A DNA stretch of 64,000 nucleotides from Bremerella cremea. Lineage in GTDB: Bacteria > Planctomycetota > Planctomycetia > Pirellulales > Pirellulaceae. Below are positions 8,576-17,871 of the stretch, piece after piece. The stretch lies in NCBI RefSeq assembly GCF_003335505.1, contig NZ_QPEX01000045.1, positions 1 through 64,000 on the forward strand, in the 5' to 3' direction. The notes below the pieces were generated by a model that made no database searches, was not told the DNA's origin, and saw nothing but the letters and a program-made list of their open reading frames with translations. The position numbers and the translations under genes are program-made. How positions within the stretch are numbered: position 1 is the first letter of the stretch; each line of letters begins with the position of its first letter.

Positions 8576-9919
8576 ATGTACAATCGAATTCTGATCGCCA
8601 ACCGTGGCGAGATTGCTCTCCGTATTATCCGTGCTTGTAAAGAACTAGGCATCGAAACGGTCGCTATCTTCAGCGAAGCCGACCGTGACGCCGCCTATTT
8701 GAAACTGGCAGACGAAGCCTACTGTGTAGGCCCCGCCAAAAGCGCGCAAAGCTATTTAAAAATCGACCGCGTGATCAGCGCGGCAGAAGTCGGCAATGTC
8801 GAAGCGATTCACCCAGGTTATGGGTTCCTCGCCGAGAATGCCGAATTCAACGACATTTGCCGTAGCTGCAACATCGACTTCATCGGCCCATCGCCGGAAG
8901 CGATGGCCAAGCTAGGCGATAAGAACACGGCCCGGACCATGGCCCGCGAAGCCAATGTGCCGGTGGTGCCTGGCAGTGACGGTTTGATCGAAGACGAAGC
9001 AGAAGCTTTGCGGATCGCGCACGAAATCGGTTTCCCGGTTTTGATCAAAGCGACAGCCGGCGGCGGTGGTCGCGGCATGCGAGTCGCCGCGAACGACTTG
9101 GTGCTTAAGAATGCCTTGAACCAAGCCCAGAACGAAGCGGCTGCCGCGTTCGGCAATGCTGGTGTCTATATTGAAAAATATGTCGAACATCCTAGGCACG
9201 TCGAAGTCCAGGTCATCGCCGACCACCATGGCAACGCGGTACACTTGTTCGAGCGAGAATGCAGCACGCAGCGTCGTCACCAGAAGCTGATCGAAGAAAG
9301 CCCAGCGCCGAACCTTTCGCCGGAAACGCGGGAAGCGATTTGCTCGGCGGCAGTCCGCATGATTAAAGCGGCCGACTACCAGAACGCTGGTACGGTCGAG
9401 TTTATCGTCGACAAAGACGAGAACTTCTACTTCATCGAAGTCAACGCTCGTATTCAGGTCGAACACTGCGTTACCGAAATGGTAACCGGCATCGACTTGA
9501 TTCAAGCTCAGATCCGCGTGGCCTCGGGTGAACCGCTTCCTTGGAAACAGGAAGACATCAAGCTGCAGGGCGCTGCGATCGAATGCCGTATCAATGCGGA
9601 AGACGCCGATAAGAACTTCATGCCTTGCCCCGGTAAGATCAACCAGCTGATCGTCCCTGGTGGCCCTGGCGTACGGTTCGATTCGCACGTTTACAGCGGC
9701 TACACCGTGCCGCCGCACTACGACTCGATGATCGGCAAACTGCTGGTCCACCGAGCGACGCGTCCCGAGGCGATCCGTTGTATGCTGCGTGCGTTGGACG
9801 AACTGGTGACCGACGGCATCACGACAACGGCGAACTTTCACAAGAAGGTGCTTAACCACTCGGCCTTCGCCGAAGGGAAGATCGACACGACGTTTGTCGA
9901 ACGCACGTGGTTCTCTTAA
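8576..9919 (+). CDS. accC: Biotin carboxylase of acetyl-CoA carboxylase
   Basis: The 447-residue protein matches the usual length. It has the biotin carboxylase N-terminal domain (NRGEIALRI), an ATP-grasp domain with the glycine-rich loop GGGGRGMRV, the HPGYGFLAEN motif, the catalytic region EVNARIQVEH, and the C-terminal domain. It carboxylates biotin on AccB using ATP and bicarbonate, the first half-reaction of fatty acid synthesis. It is co-directional with accB and ends at a strong terminator hairpin 12 bases after the stop codon. The carboxyltransferase subunit genes are not in the window. Confidence 0.97.
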   Translation: MYNRILIANRGEIALRIIRACKELGIETVAIFSEADRDAAYLKLADEAYCVGPAKSAQSYLKIDRVISAAEVGNVEAIHPGYGFLAENAEFNDICRSCNIDFIGPSPEAMAKLGDKNTARTMAREANVPVVPGSDGLIEDEAEALRIAHEIGFPVLIKATAGGGGRGMRVAANDLVLKNALNQAQNEAAAAFGNAGVYIEKYVEHPRHVEVQVIADHHGNAVHLFERECSTQRRHQKLIEESPAPNLSPETREAICSAAVRMIKAADYQNAGTVEFIVDKDENFYFIEVNARIQVEHCVTEMVTGIDLIQAQIRVASGEPLPWKQEDIKLQGAAIECRINAEDADKNFMPCPGKINQLIVPGGPGVRFDSHVYSGYTVPPHYDSMIGKLLVHRATRPEAIRCMLRALDELVTDGITTTANFHKKVLNHSAFAEGKIDTTFVERTWFS

Positions 9920-9930
9920 CGACATAATAA

Positions 9931-9966
9931 AACGACGCTCAGAAAATCACTGAGCGTCGTTTTTTT
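9931..9966 (+). terminator. Rho-independent terminator of accBC
   Basis: Perfect 12-bp stem (9931-9942 with 9950-9961), 7-base loop, and an uninterrupted T tail. Confidence 0.9.
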
Positions 9967-10002
9967 GTTTCTTGATCTTTCTACTTTGCCTGTGGCAGAA
10001 AA

Positions 10003-10179
10003 CTATTTGCCGCTTTGTTCGCGGTTCGACATATCTCGCAACTCTTGTCGCATTTCTTCTTTCTCTTCCTTGGGAACTTCTTTCTCAGCGGCCGACTTGC
10101 CACAGCCAGTCAAAATCATCGCCGAGAGAAGTAGCGCGAGGCTCAACACGCCTCGGAAGCGTAAAGACATACGTTGCAT
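10003..10179 (-). CDS. Small lipoprotein downstream of DUF1559 gene
   Basis: A 58-residue product with a lipoprotein signal (LALLLSAMILTGC), so the mature protein would begin at the cysteine and carry only about 30 charged residues rich in Glu, Lys and Arg. The starts at 10179 and 10170 are both possible; neither has a clear ribosome site. It lies 192 bases downstream of a DUF1559 gene on the same strand. The same order, DUF1559 then a small secreted lipoprotein, occurs twice more in this window, so I infer a linked function. Confidence 0.7.
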   Translation of the reverse strand: MQRMSLRFRGVLSLALLLSAMILTGCGKSAAEKEVPKEEKEEMRQELRDMSNREQSGK

Positions 10180-10371
10180 TTTCGGAATCAAAGTTGAAAA
10201 CTCCAATGTTAAGTTGAATGAGAAATTTAGACCTACTTTGCGTTCATTCAATCTGAAAGCTAGAGGCTTTTTGGGAAACGATTGTGCTCTGCGTTGCCCT
10301 GCTAAATACAACGCTATGCCGACATAAACATCGGCATTGCGGTCATTTAAGAAAACGAGACCGGGGCGAAG

Positions 10372-11352
10372 TTAATTCTTAGCAATTACTTCCCCGCCGT
10401 GACGGGTACCGTATGCAATCCAAGCAGTACCATCAATCGTCTCGGGCATGAACTGAACGCTGCCATCACACAAAAGCATTTGAGCGCCGCCTGGATGGTA
10501 GCTGCTCGCTGGCGAGACGATCTTATTGAAATCGCCTCCTGGCACGTAACCAGGCTGATTCGGTGTCGAGACATGGTTGTAACCAGTTCGCCAGATCGAG
10601 CCTTCCATCCAAGGTGTACCTCGATAACGCCACGAGCCTGACCAAGCAACGGTCAACGACTTCCAATCCAATTTCTTTAGCTCTTGCTGTACCCCGATCA
10701 AAGTCGTGGCCGAAGGGACACTGGTTTCGTAGCAGTCGAACTCAGAGTTTGGGGCTCCTGTATCGCCCGCGCCGTTAACTACTTCAGCAAAAGCGGCTGT
10801 GTTGCTTAAGCCATCAACAATCTTGCCAAACTTCAAAGGCTTGAGTGCCTTCGCGGTGCTGGCCCCTTGGCCATCGGCTTGCGGACCAAACACGCCGTCC
10901 CAGTTGCCTAGCACAACCCAACTGCCCCAGTTGCAGTGATAGTTGGTGTAGGCTTGTCCCGATCCTTCTGCCGGGAACGCGTCGCTGGGGCAGATAAACG
11001 ATTTCACCGACAGGAAGCTAAGATCGTAGTTCGGCTGATCGAAAACACCTTTCGTCAGATCAAACTTGGCCGAGATGTTGCCCTGTTCCATGTAATCCGC
11101 CAACATCGCGTGGGGAGCAAAGTACTGAGCGTCGGAGTACTCTCCGCCTGGAATATACTTATGAGCACTCTCGAAGTTATGCAGAGCCAAGCCAAGTTGT
11201 TTCAGGTTATTCGAACATTCACTCCGGCGAGCTGCCTCGCGAGCTTGTTGCACTGCCGGCAAAAGCAAGGCAATCAAAACACCGATGATTGCAATTACCA
11301 CTAAGAGTTCAACGAGCGTGAAGCCTTTTTGGTAAACCTTTTTGTCTGTCAT
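10372..11352 (-). CDS. DUF1559 (H-X9-DG) prepilin-like protein
   Basis: The 326-residue protein starts with a short basic leader, then the type IV/II pilin cleavage and methylation site KGFTLVELLVVIAIIGVL, a helix with AVQQAREAARRSECSNNLKQ, and a DUF1559 body. The C-terminal signature His-Pro-Gly-Gly plus five residues then Cys-Asp-Gly fits H-X9-DG. Proteins of this type are abundant in planctomycetes and are processed by a prepilin peptidase; their role as minor pseudopilins or surface proteins is not settled. The ATG at 11350-11352 has AGAGGA upstream. A start at 11436 would add 28 residues before the leader and is unlikely. Confidence 0.93.
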   Translation of the reverse strand: MTDKKVYQKGFTLVELLVVIAIIGVLIALLLPAVQQAREAARRSECSNNLKQLGLALHNFESAHKYIPGGEYSDAQYFAPHAMLADYMEQGNISAKFDLTKGVFDQPNYDLSFLSVKSFICPSDAFPAEGSGQAYTNYHCNWGSWVVLGNWDGVFGPQADGQGASTAKALKPLKFGKIVDGLSNTAAFAEVVNGAGDTGAPNSEFDCYETSVPSATTLIGVQQELKKLDWKSLTVAWSGSWRYRGTPWMEGSIWRTGYNHVSTPNQPGYVPGGDFNKIVSPASSYHPGGAQMLLCDGSVQFMPETIDGTAWIAYGTRHGGEVIAKN

Positions 11353-11748
11353 GAAATCCTCTAAAAGAAATATGGGGAGATGAAGAGTGGGCAAAATATG
11401 ACCACTTAGAGTTTGGACTTCCCAACGAAGAAACAAACTACTGCCTTAATAAGCACAGGGTGTGCCACAATGGAGGGATCGTGAACAAATTGATGTCACG
11501 AGAAACTAGATGCTACTGGAAAGAGATGGGTAAAGTCCAGTAAACAAAGTTAAAAACTAGAATTTCATTGAAAGTCATCTCGTCCCCAAAAGTAAGACCG
11601 ACAAAGGTTAATCTGCCCAAGCATTTGGCATTTCTTGCCTGCAAAGCCAGCTACCTCCCAGGAACCACATGCCCCCCGAAGAAAGTAATAAAAAATCTGT
11701 TAGAGCAGGAAACCAATAGTCCGCCAACGTTCGACAGCGATCGTCATA
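11353..11748. other. Gap of 396 bases upstream of the DUF1559 gene
   Basis: AT-rich region that must contain the DUF1559 promoter on the minus strand. I see no gene, tRNA or repeat in it. Confidence 0.5.
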
Positions 11749-12198
11749 CTAATCAAGCGGGCAAGGAGGTTCCGGTGGGCGATGCGGAGAAGAGGCACCT
11801 AGTTTCCTCGTTCCTGCTTTGGAGGACGGTGCTAGAAGCATCCCTAGCAGTTGCGAAATCAGCCCCGCCATCAACAACAGGCAATAGCTGACAACCCTTT
11901 CAGACAGGAAATCGCCAGCATTCGAGGACCGATACATGTTGTTTCCTTGGCCTAGAAACACCTCGAAGAAAAAGAAGTACAAGATCCCGAAAATCCCCAG
12001 CCCCATCGCCCCTGGCCGAACGTGCGGATTGCCAAAGAGACCAACGACAATCCCCACGGTTGCTAACATCAAATAAATGGAAACGGTCAACCGTTGAAAC
12101 GCCATGCCGCCATAAGCCGGATTGCCTAAGATCGCCGCTAAAAGAATGGCAATCCCTACGATCAACGAGGCGTAAATATATTTCCGGGGCATGGGCAT
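11749..12198 (-). CDS. Small membrane protein of unknown function
   Basis: About 149 residues with four hydrophobic segments (beginning near YIYASLIVGIAI, LTVSIYLMLATV, GLGIFGILYFFFF and VVSYCLLLMAGL) and a proline-rich cytoplasmic tail. I do not recognise the family. The in-frame ATG at 12198 is used; an alternative TTG at 12258 lies 13 bases after the stop of the upstream secretin-domain gene and has a GGGA sequence 11 bases before it, so the N-terminus may be 20 residues longer. The short gap suggests an operon with that gene. Confidence 0.65.
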   Translation of the reverse strand: MPMPRKYIYASLIVGIAILLAAILGNPAYGGMAFQRLTVSIYLMLATVGIVVGLFGNPHVRPGAMGLGIFGILYFFFFEVFLGQGNNMYRSSNAGDFLSERVVSYCLLLMAGLISQLLGMLLAPSSKAGTRKLGASSPHRPPEPPCPLD

Positions 12199-12271
12199 CT
12201 CATTGGTATGTGCTTGAGCACGACTTATTAAGTCTGGATGACGAACCAGCAGGCCCAAAAGATTTGATTCC

Positions 12272-13951
12272 CTACTTGGCTAAATCGATGCCGCCGCCCC
12301 CCAAGCCAGCTTCGGTTCGATCAAACTTAAAATAACCAATCTCGACCAAATGCTGATAAATGGCCCGTTGAATATCACGTCGCTGGCGGATGATCAATCG
12401 GTTGCTTAACGCTTGAATCGAACGTCCCTCGCCCCAAGCATCGGGAGCAATGTCCCGCGTTAGCCGCTGAGCCAGCAGGCCAATATCCATACTGCTGAAT
12501 CGTGGCTTGTCTTCAGTTGCTGGAATCGAATAAGTCATTAGGATCACCTCGGCGGCCTGTTGACGATACGCTTCTTCCGCAGCAATTCTCTTCGTTTGCC
12601 GCAGATCTTGCAGCAAGCTTTCCAACGTTGTATTTACCCATCCCACTTGCGAAACGACCAACGTGTCAGACGCTTCGCAGGGCAACAACGCTCCTACTCC
12701 GCCAAGCTCTTCCCATGCATCAGGAACGATCTGCCATTCGATCATTTCAATCAATCGCTGTTTAGGCGTCGGTAGCTCAAGTTCTCTGGGAACCGAGGGC
12801 CTATTCGGCACACCCACCCCGCAAAAGGTGCCGCCAATGTACGTTTCAAGCTTATCGGCTCCCTCTAACAACGAGACCGAAGGTGCCAAATCGCGGACGG
12901 GATAGACACGTACTTCCAACGAAGCCTCCAATTCCTCAAAACTGGTGATTTCCAGGTAGTCCCCCTTTATTCTCCAGCCCAGATCCAGATTTCGTGTCAT
13001 ATCGTTGAGCAACGTCGCCACGGACGCTTCATTCCATGTGCCGTTTACGGGAGTACTTTCATCGAGTCTGATGTCTTCGAGCCCCCGCTGGTCAATGATC
13101 ACTTTCAAATCGAGCTGCTCTTCCAATAACTTGGCTACCTCGCCCAGCGGTACATCTCGCCACTTGGCCGAAATCAATTGACGTTCGATCTTTCGCCTGA
13201 GTTTGTCCGCTTGTTCCCCTAGCGGATGCGTTGGAATCGAAGCAACCTGATAGCTATCATTGGGGAGCGATTTCGCTTTCATCATGGCTGAAAACAGGCG
13301 TCGAATTCGATCGTGGAACGTGGCGGGCTGCGTTATCAACAAGCCATCCCCATAGATCTCGCACGAACCAGGGCCGCCCATTTCCTCCCAGGTATACGCT
13401 TCGATCATCAAGACAATCGCACGGACCTTTTCCAGATTCAACTTACACTTTCCATCCCCCAGCCACTGGTCAACGGGATAAAAGCGAGTCAAGAAGTATT
13501 TGCGATCATCAGACTCGCCTACCGACAGAACAACCAATCGATTGGGCTCAACCAAATAGGTTATATCAACTTGCCCCAAGACCAACTCCAACACGCTCCC
13601 AACTGCCAGGTTCTTCACATCAATCGAAATGGGTATTTCGCGAGTGAGTCCCAAGTCTTCCAAACTGCGATCGTCAATCCGCAATTCACAGCCCAATTGC
13701 TTCGCAATTTGAAGCATCACCTCTTCCAGCGGTACATCACTCACGCTGAGTGAGACCTTCGTCGTCCAAATTCGCTCGATCAGATTGTCAATCTCAGCAA
13801 GTTGCTGCTTGGCCAATTCCGCTTCCGGGGACTCGACCACGGTTACGACCGGGTCCGTTGTTTCACTTATCGCAGCAGGCGGATTCTGAGCGTAAACGGT
13901 ACTGGCTGTCAGAAAGATCCATACCAACAGATAACAGCGTTTGATTTTCAT
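12272..13951 (-). CDS. Exported protein with repeated secretin-type N-domains
   Basis: 559 residues with a signal peptide (LLVWIFLTASTVYA). The body contains two copies of an STN-like domain, each with the pattern DVPLxEV followed by about 15 residues and IDxRxLEDxxL (first copy about 70-145, second about 270-345). Each copy is followed by a strand reading YPV and a secretin N1-like unit; further N1-like units contain WEELGG and AWGEGRSIQ. Such domains form rings in secretins and TonB receptors, but no secretin beta-barrel follows. The ATG at 13949-13951 puts the signal peptide at the N-terminus. It is probably a periplasmic scaffold; planctomycetes have several of these, function unknown. 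Confidence 0.75.
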   Translation of the reverse strand: MKIKRCYLLVWIFLTASTVYAQNPPAAISETTDPVVTVVESPEAELAKQQLAEIDNLIERIWTTKVSLSVSDVPLEEVMLQIAKQLGCELRIDDRSLEDLGLTREIPISIDVKNLAVGSVLELVLGQVDITYLVEPNRLVVLSVGESDDRKYFLTRFYPVDQWLGDGKCKLNLEKVRAIVLMIEAYTWEEMGGPGSCEIYGDGLLITQPATFHDRIRRLFSAMMKAKSLPNDSYQVASIPTHPLGEQADKLRRKIERQLISAKWRDVPLGEVAKLLEEQLDLKVIIDQRGLEDIRLDESTPVNGTWNEASVATLLNDMTRNLDLGWRIKGDYLEITSFEELEASLEVRVYPVRDLAPSVSLLEGADKLETYIGGTFCGVGVPNRPSVPRELELPTPKQRLIEMIEWQIVPDAWEELGGVGALLPCEASDTLVVSQVGWVNTTLESLLQDLRQTKRIAAEEAYRQQAAEVILMTYSIPATEDKPRFSSMDIGLLAQRLTRDIAPDAWGEGRSIQALSNRLIIRQRRDIQRAIYQHLVEIGYFKFDRTEAGLGGGGIDLAK

Positions 13952-14068
13952 GATGGTGCCTGATGAGAACTTCAAATCGGCTACCTGATGGAGCTTGAGC
14001 CGATGAAACAAGCCAAATCTTTAGGGTACCCTGATTCCCCACTGCCGACAAAACAATTGTCCCCACGT

Positions 14069-14599
14069 TTATTGGATCGCCCGCCACGTAAGGCTGATCC
14101 GTGGGCCGGCCCCTGGTTGCCGCTTGATGGCATGTTTCCAGGCCATTTGGATTTCGGCTCCCATGTAAAGCAGCGACCCCGGTTCGAGCTTATAAGCTAC
14201 CTCTGTGGTGCCGTCGATCGAGCGAAACGAGATCGTGCGTCTACTTCCGAGAGAAACAATCGCCACGCCAGTCCGGGGTAGCAGTCCAGACGTATCGTCG
14301 GCATGGTACCCCATCGTGTTCTCGCCGGTCTCGTAGTAGTTCGCCAGGCAGTTGTTAAATGGAATTTCTAAATGCAGCGCGAGTTGATCTCGCAGTTCGA
14401 TAAGACCGGGAAGTAGCTCCGTCGACGCATAACTCATCTGCGAATAGATGTACGGCTTGCCAAAGCTGGCCGTCTTTCGGGCCCGCATGCTTTCGTCCCA
14501 GCGAACGGTGCCAACCAGTTCGTCAAACAAATCTTGCTGAGCAGCCAAAAACGCGTGTTCAAGTAAAATCTCTGGGACCATGATTTCAGCGATTAACAA
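14069..14599 (-). CDS. AlkB-type 2-oxoglutarate/Fe(II) dioxygenase
   Basis: The 176-residue protein has the iron ligands His99 and Asp101 (YHADD) and His156 (WKHAI), and the 2-oxoglutarate-binding arginines Arg167 and Arg173 (RISLTWR). NYYETG and the SLG motif also fit AlkB. Members directly reverse N-alkyl damage on DNA or RNA bases by oxidative demethylation, releasing formaldehyde. Length and motifs match the short AlkB homologues (ALKBH2/3-like) of bacteria. No ada-like regulator is adjacent. I am confident of the family, less of the exact base lesion. Confidence 0.9.
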   Translation of the reverse strand: MLIAEIMVPEILLEHAFLAAQQDLFDELVGTVRWDESMRARKTASFGKPYIYSQMSYASTELLPGLIELRDQLALHLEIPFNNCLANYYETGENTMGYHADDTSGLLPRTGVAIVSLGSRRTISFRSIDGTTEVAYKLEPGSLLYMGAEIQMAWKHAIKRQPGAGPRISLTWRAIQ

Positions 14600-14926
14600 G
14601 AATGAGCGGGATTAATGAATCGATCTCTTCAGGCTCTCTCGAAAGATAAGGTTGCACGTTGCGATGGTTCCCCGGTGACATTCGCGAACATTCCAATGAA
14701 TTGCAACCCAATGAAGAAACGCCGAACAATATTCCTGCCAAAGAGCTGAAGCGGCCGTAACGCCTGCTACAGTCCCATTAAAAGAGTCCTACCGCACACT
14801 ATCTTACCCCAGAGATAGCCAAAGTACCCGATGATTTTACCTTAGGTTGAAAACCACCCCATACCGCATAAAATCAGCAATTCAATCAATTGTCTGAAAA
14901 TTGCTTTCTCCCGTTGGAATGGAACC
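14600..14926. other. Divergent gap of 327 bases before pfp
   Basis: Region between the AlkB-type gene (minus) and pfp (plus). It should contain both promoters. Nothing else is recognisable; the last 100 bases are AT-rich. Confidence 0.4.
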
Positions 14927-16222
14927 ATGACCAATAGCCTCTCCCATCCGCCAAAGCCAGAACACAACTTTAAACGCGTTGCCATCCTGTTCTCAGGCGG
15001 GCCGGCTCCGGCAGCCAATGCGGTGATTTCGACTGCTGCGGTTTCGTTCCTGCGTGCTGGCATCGAAGTGCTCGGGATCAAGAACGGTTACTCGAACTTG
15101 ATGGAGTTCGGCCCAGATCGCCCAATGGAAGAAGACCGCGATTACATGATCCTCAGCCACAAGGCCCTCAGCCGCAGCCGGGCCAAGCAGGGGATTATGA
15201 TCGGCACTGCCCGGGCCAACCCTGGCAAAGCGATCTCGCACCCAGACCACTTGAAAGATAAGGAACGTTGCAAGGCGTTCCAAACCACCTACGATGCATT
15301 GTGCTCGCTGGGTGTTGACGCTTTGATTTCGATTGGTGGGGACGACACGCTGAAGACCGCCAACAAGTTCAAGATGTTCCAAGACACGCTACCTGAAGGT
15401 AGCAAGAAGATGCCGGTCGTTCATCTGCCCAAGACGATCGACAACGACTACAACGGTATCGACTTCACGTTCGGTTTCTTCACGGCAGTCGACTTCCTTT
15501 CCACCGAAATCCGTACCCTGCTGTACGATGGCGAAGCCTCGAAGGCATACTTCTTGTGCGAAGCGATGGGACGCAGCGCTGGCTGGTTAGCTTACGGTGC
15601 CGCAATCGCCGGGGAAGCCTCTTTGGTGATCAGCGTCGAAGACATCATGGGTGACTTCGTCGAGAAGGAATGGGAAGAAGGGGGCAAGACCCGCAAGACG
15701 ATGAACGTGCCCAAAGTGGTCGACCGCATCGTCAAGACCATGCTGGCCCGCGAAGCCGAAGGGAAAGAATTTGGCGTGATCGTGCTGGCCGAAGGCCTAG
15801 CCGAGATGCTGCCGGAAAGCTACCTGGAAGGCGTTGCCCGCGACGACCACGGCCACATTGCGATCACCGATATTCAGTTGGGCCGCACGTTCAGCAAATG
15901 GGTCGCCAAGGCTTACGAAGAAAAGACTGGCCGCAGCCGCAAGGTGACCGGGGTTCAAATCGGTTACGAAGCTCGCTGCACCAAGCCACTCGCCTACGAC
16001 GTGATTCTCGGCAGCCAGTTGGGCGTTGGTGCCTACCGTGCCCTGGTCGAAAAGAAGCTGAACGGCGTGATGGTCTCGGCCAGCGGCCAGTTCGAGTTGC
16101 ACTATGTCGATTTCGCGGACCTGGTAAACCAAGAGAACCTGGTCACGGTTGTCCGCCACATCGAACCTGGTTGCGACTTCCAAAAGTTGGCCCGCTTCCT
16201 GGAAACCTACGTCAACGACTAA
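14927..16222 (+). CDS. pfp: Pyrophosphate-dependent 6-phosphofructokinase
   Basis: The 431-residue protein has the phosphofructokinase fold: FSGGPAPAAN near the N-terminus, GGDD at residues 137-140, PKTIDND at 168-174 and EAMGRSAGW. Asp in GGDD and Lys in PKTIDND mark the PPi-dependent type, where ATP enzymes have GGDG and PGTIDND. It interconverts fructose 6-phosphate and fructose 1,6-bisphosphate using PPi in the cytoplasm, so it can work in glycolysis and gluconeogenesis. A terminator follows 28 bases after the stop. The start ATG lies directly before the conserved region with no upstream in-frame extension. Confidence 0.95.
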   Translation: MTNSLSHPPKPEHNFKRVAILFSGGPAPAANAVISTAAVSFLRAGIEVLGIKNGYSNLMEFGPDRPMEEDRDYMILSHKALSRSRAKQGIMIGTARANPGKAISHPDHLKDKERCKAFQTTYDALCSLGVDALISIGGDDTLKTANKFKMFQDTLPEGSKKMPVVHLPKTIDNDYNGIDFTFGFFTAVDFLSTEIRTLLYDGEASKAYFLCEAMGRSAGWLAYGAAIAGEASLVISVEDIMGDFVEKEWEEGGKTRKTMNVPKVVDRIVKTMLAREAEGKEFGVIVLAEGLAEMLPESYLEGVARDDHGHIAITDIQLGRTFSKWVAKAYEEKTGRSRKVTGVQIGYEARCTKPLAYDVILGSQLGVGAYRALVEKKLNGVMVSASGQFELHYVDFADLVNQENLVTVVRHIEPGCDFQKLARFLETYVND

Positions 16223-16250
16223 GCTCGTTCGACTATCAACCATTCACGAA

Positions 16251-16280
16251 AGAGGCCGCCTTGGTGCGGCCTCTTTTTTT
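16251..16280 (+). terminator. Terminator after pfp
   Basis: AGAGGCCGC (16251-16259) pairs with GCGGCCTCT (16266-16274), followed by a T run. Confidence 0.9.
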
Positions 16281-16464
16281 GTGTTTGCCAAGGACAGAAC
16301 GGGAAGCGTCAGCACGGGTTATGCAGATGGCCACAGATAATCACCAAACGCATTTCTCTCGCTCCCCTTCGTAGAGAAAGCAATAATCCCCCCGCCAGAG
16401 TTCATCCACTTTCGGCGGTTGGCGCGTGGAATGTTGCGGGGAAACCGATTACCATCAAGGGCGA

Positions 16465-17778
16465 ATGTCCCGTCCTCGATATCCCTCCTTCTTCCCTGTC
16501 TTGGGGTTTTGTTTTATGCCGACCGTTCGACCCTGGCTTGCTTTCTTCTTGGTGTGCCTGACGTGTGCTTCCGCTTCGGCTCAAGAGTGGACTCGTTTTC
16601 GTGGGCCCAACGGCAGTGGAGTTGCTCCGGCAGCGAACATTCCTTCGTCCTTTACCGAGGCCGATTTCAACTGGAAAACAAAGCTACCAGGCACCGGGCA
16701 CTCGTCGCCAGCGATTTGGGGCGATCGTCTCTTTCTGATGAGCGCCGATCCGGAAACGGCCGTTCGTTATGTGCTGGGAATTGATACCCAAACCGGCAAA
16801 ATAGTTTGGCAGAAGCAATTTCCGTCTGCAGAAAGCCACCTGCACACCAAAAGCAGCTATGCCTCGTGCAGCCCGGCTGTCGATGAAAATCACGTCTACG
16901 TGGTATGGGCCGACGACGAGAGCACCCAGTTGATGGCCTTAAGCCACGACGGCGATCTTGCTTGGGCCGCCGACCTGGGCCCTTGGGTCAGCCAACATGG
17001 TTTCGGCACCTCGCCGATGATCTACCAAGACAAGCTGATCTTATCGCTAATGCAGCTAGGCGACCCGCGTAAGGTTGGCAACCGTTCGCCAGGCAAAAGC
17101 CGCCTAATTGCTTTCGACCGCAAATCAGGCGAACGCCAGTGGGAAGTCGACCGTGTAAGCGATGTGGCCGCTTATTCAGTCCCTTGTATTTACACAACCA
17201 AGGAAGGTAAGGAACTGCTGATCTGCAACAGCAGCGCGCATGGCATTGCTGCTCACGATCCAGAAACGGGCAAAGAACTTTGGTCCGAGCAAGTCTTCAA
17301 CATGCGTTCGGTTTCGTCCCCGGTTGTCGCTGGCGATTTTATTCTCGGTTCGTGTGGTTCTGGTGGCGGCGGCAACACGGTCAGCGCGGTCGATCCCAAC
17401 GGTGGCCAACCCAAGCTGGCCTGGCGGATGTCTAAGTCTGCCTCGTACGTGCCCACACCGGTCGCTCACGACGGCAAGGTCTTCGTCTGGTACGACAAAG
17501 GCATCGTCAGTTGCCTCGACGGTAAAACCGGAGACGTACTCGGACAAAAGCGTGTCGGCGGCAACTACTACGGCTCTCCCATCCTAGTCGGCGATCGCCT
17601 GTTCTGTCTCTCGGAAGAAGGCAACCTGGTTGTCGTTTCTGCGGATGACCAGTTGAAGGTACTTGGCAAAAGCCCACTCGGCGAAGGAAGCGAATCAACC
17701 CCAGCCGTTTCTAACGGAGTGATGTACCTGAGAACGTATTCGCATTTGATCTCGGTGGGTGGGCAGCAGGGCTCGTAA
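16465..17778 (+). CDS. Exported PQQ-type beta-propeller protein (BamB-like fold)
   Basis: 437 residues with a signal peptide (PWLAFFLVCLTCASASA) and WD/PQQ-type blades with repeating motifs such as GIDTQTGKIVWQKQF, AHDPETGKELWSEQ and CLDGKTGDVLGQ. This fold occurs in BamB and in PQQ dehydrogenases. The catalytic residues of a dehydrogenase are not evident, and planctomycetes have many such exported propellers, so a binding or scaffold role is as likely as an enzymatic one. Start at 16465 is favoured by AAGGG just upstream; the ATG at 16516 would give a more standard signal peptide. A strong hairpin follows the gene. Confidence 0.85.
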   Translation: MSRPRYPSFFPVLGFCFMPTVRPWLAFFLVCLTCASASAQEWTRFRGPNGSGVAPAANIPSSFTEADFNWKTKLPGTGHSSPAIWGDRLFLMSADPETAVRYVLGIDTQTGKIVWQKQFPSAESHLHTKSSYASCSPAVDENHVYVVWADDESTQLMALSHDGDLAWAADLGPWVSQHGFGTSPMIYQDKLILSLMQLGDPRKVGNRSPGKSRLIAFDRKSGERQWEVDRVSDVAAYSVPCIYTTKEGKELLICNSSAHGIAAHDPETGKELWSEQVFNMRSVSSPVVAGDFILGSCGSGGGGNTVSAVDPNGGQPKLAWRMSKSASYVPTPVAHDGKVFVWYDKGIVSCLDGKTGDVLGQKRVGGNYYGSPILVGDRLFCLSEEGNLVVVSADDQLKVLGKSPLGEGSESTPAVSNGVMYLRTYSHLISVGGQQGS

Positions 17779-17811
17779 CAGCGTTTCTCCCTTCATCGGC
17801 TAAAACACAAA

Positions 17812-17847
17812 AAAAGACCGCCAGCAGAGACATGCTGGCGGTCTTTT
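17812..17847. terminator. Bidirectional terminator between convergent genes
   Basis: A perfect 15-bp stem (17812-17826 with 17833-17847) and a 6-base loop. The stem begins with A-residues and ends in T-residues, so it can stop transcription from both sides. Confidence 0.9.
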
Positions 17848-17871
17848 AGTTTCTTGAGATCGAGTTCGCGT

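Noticed and set aside
8912..9925. 337-residue open frame opposite accC
   Set aside because: It is a shadow of the accC coding sequence; composition is Arg/Asp/Val-rich with no domain, and accC is certain.
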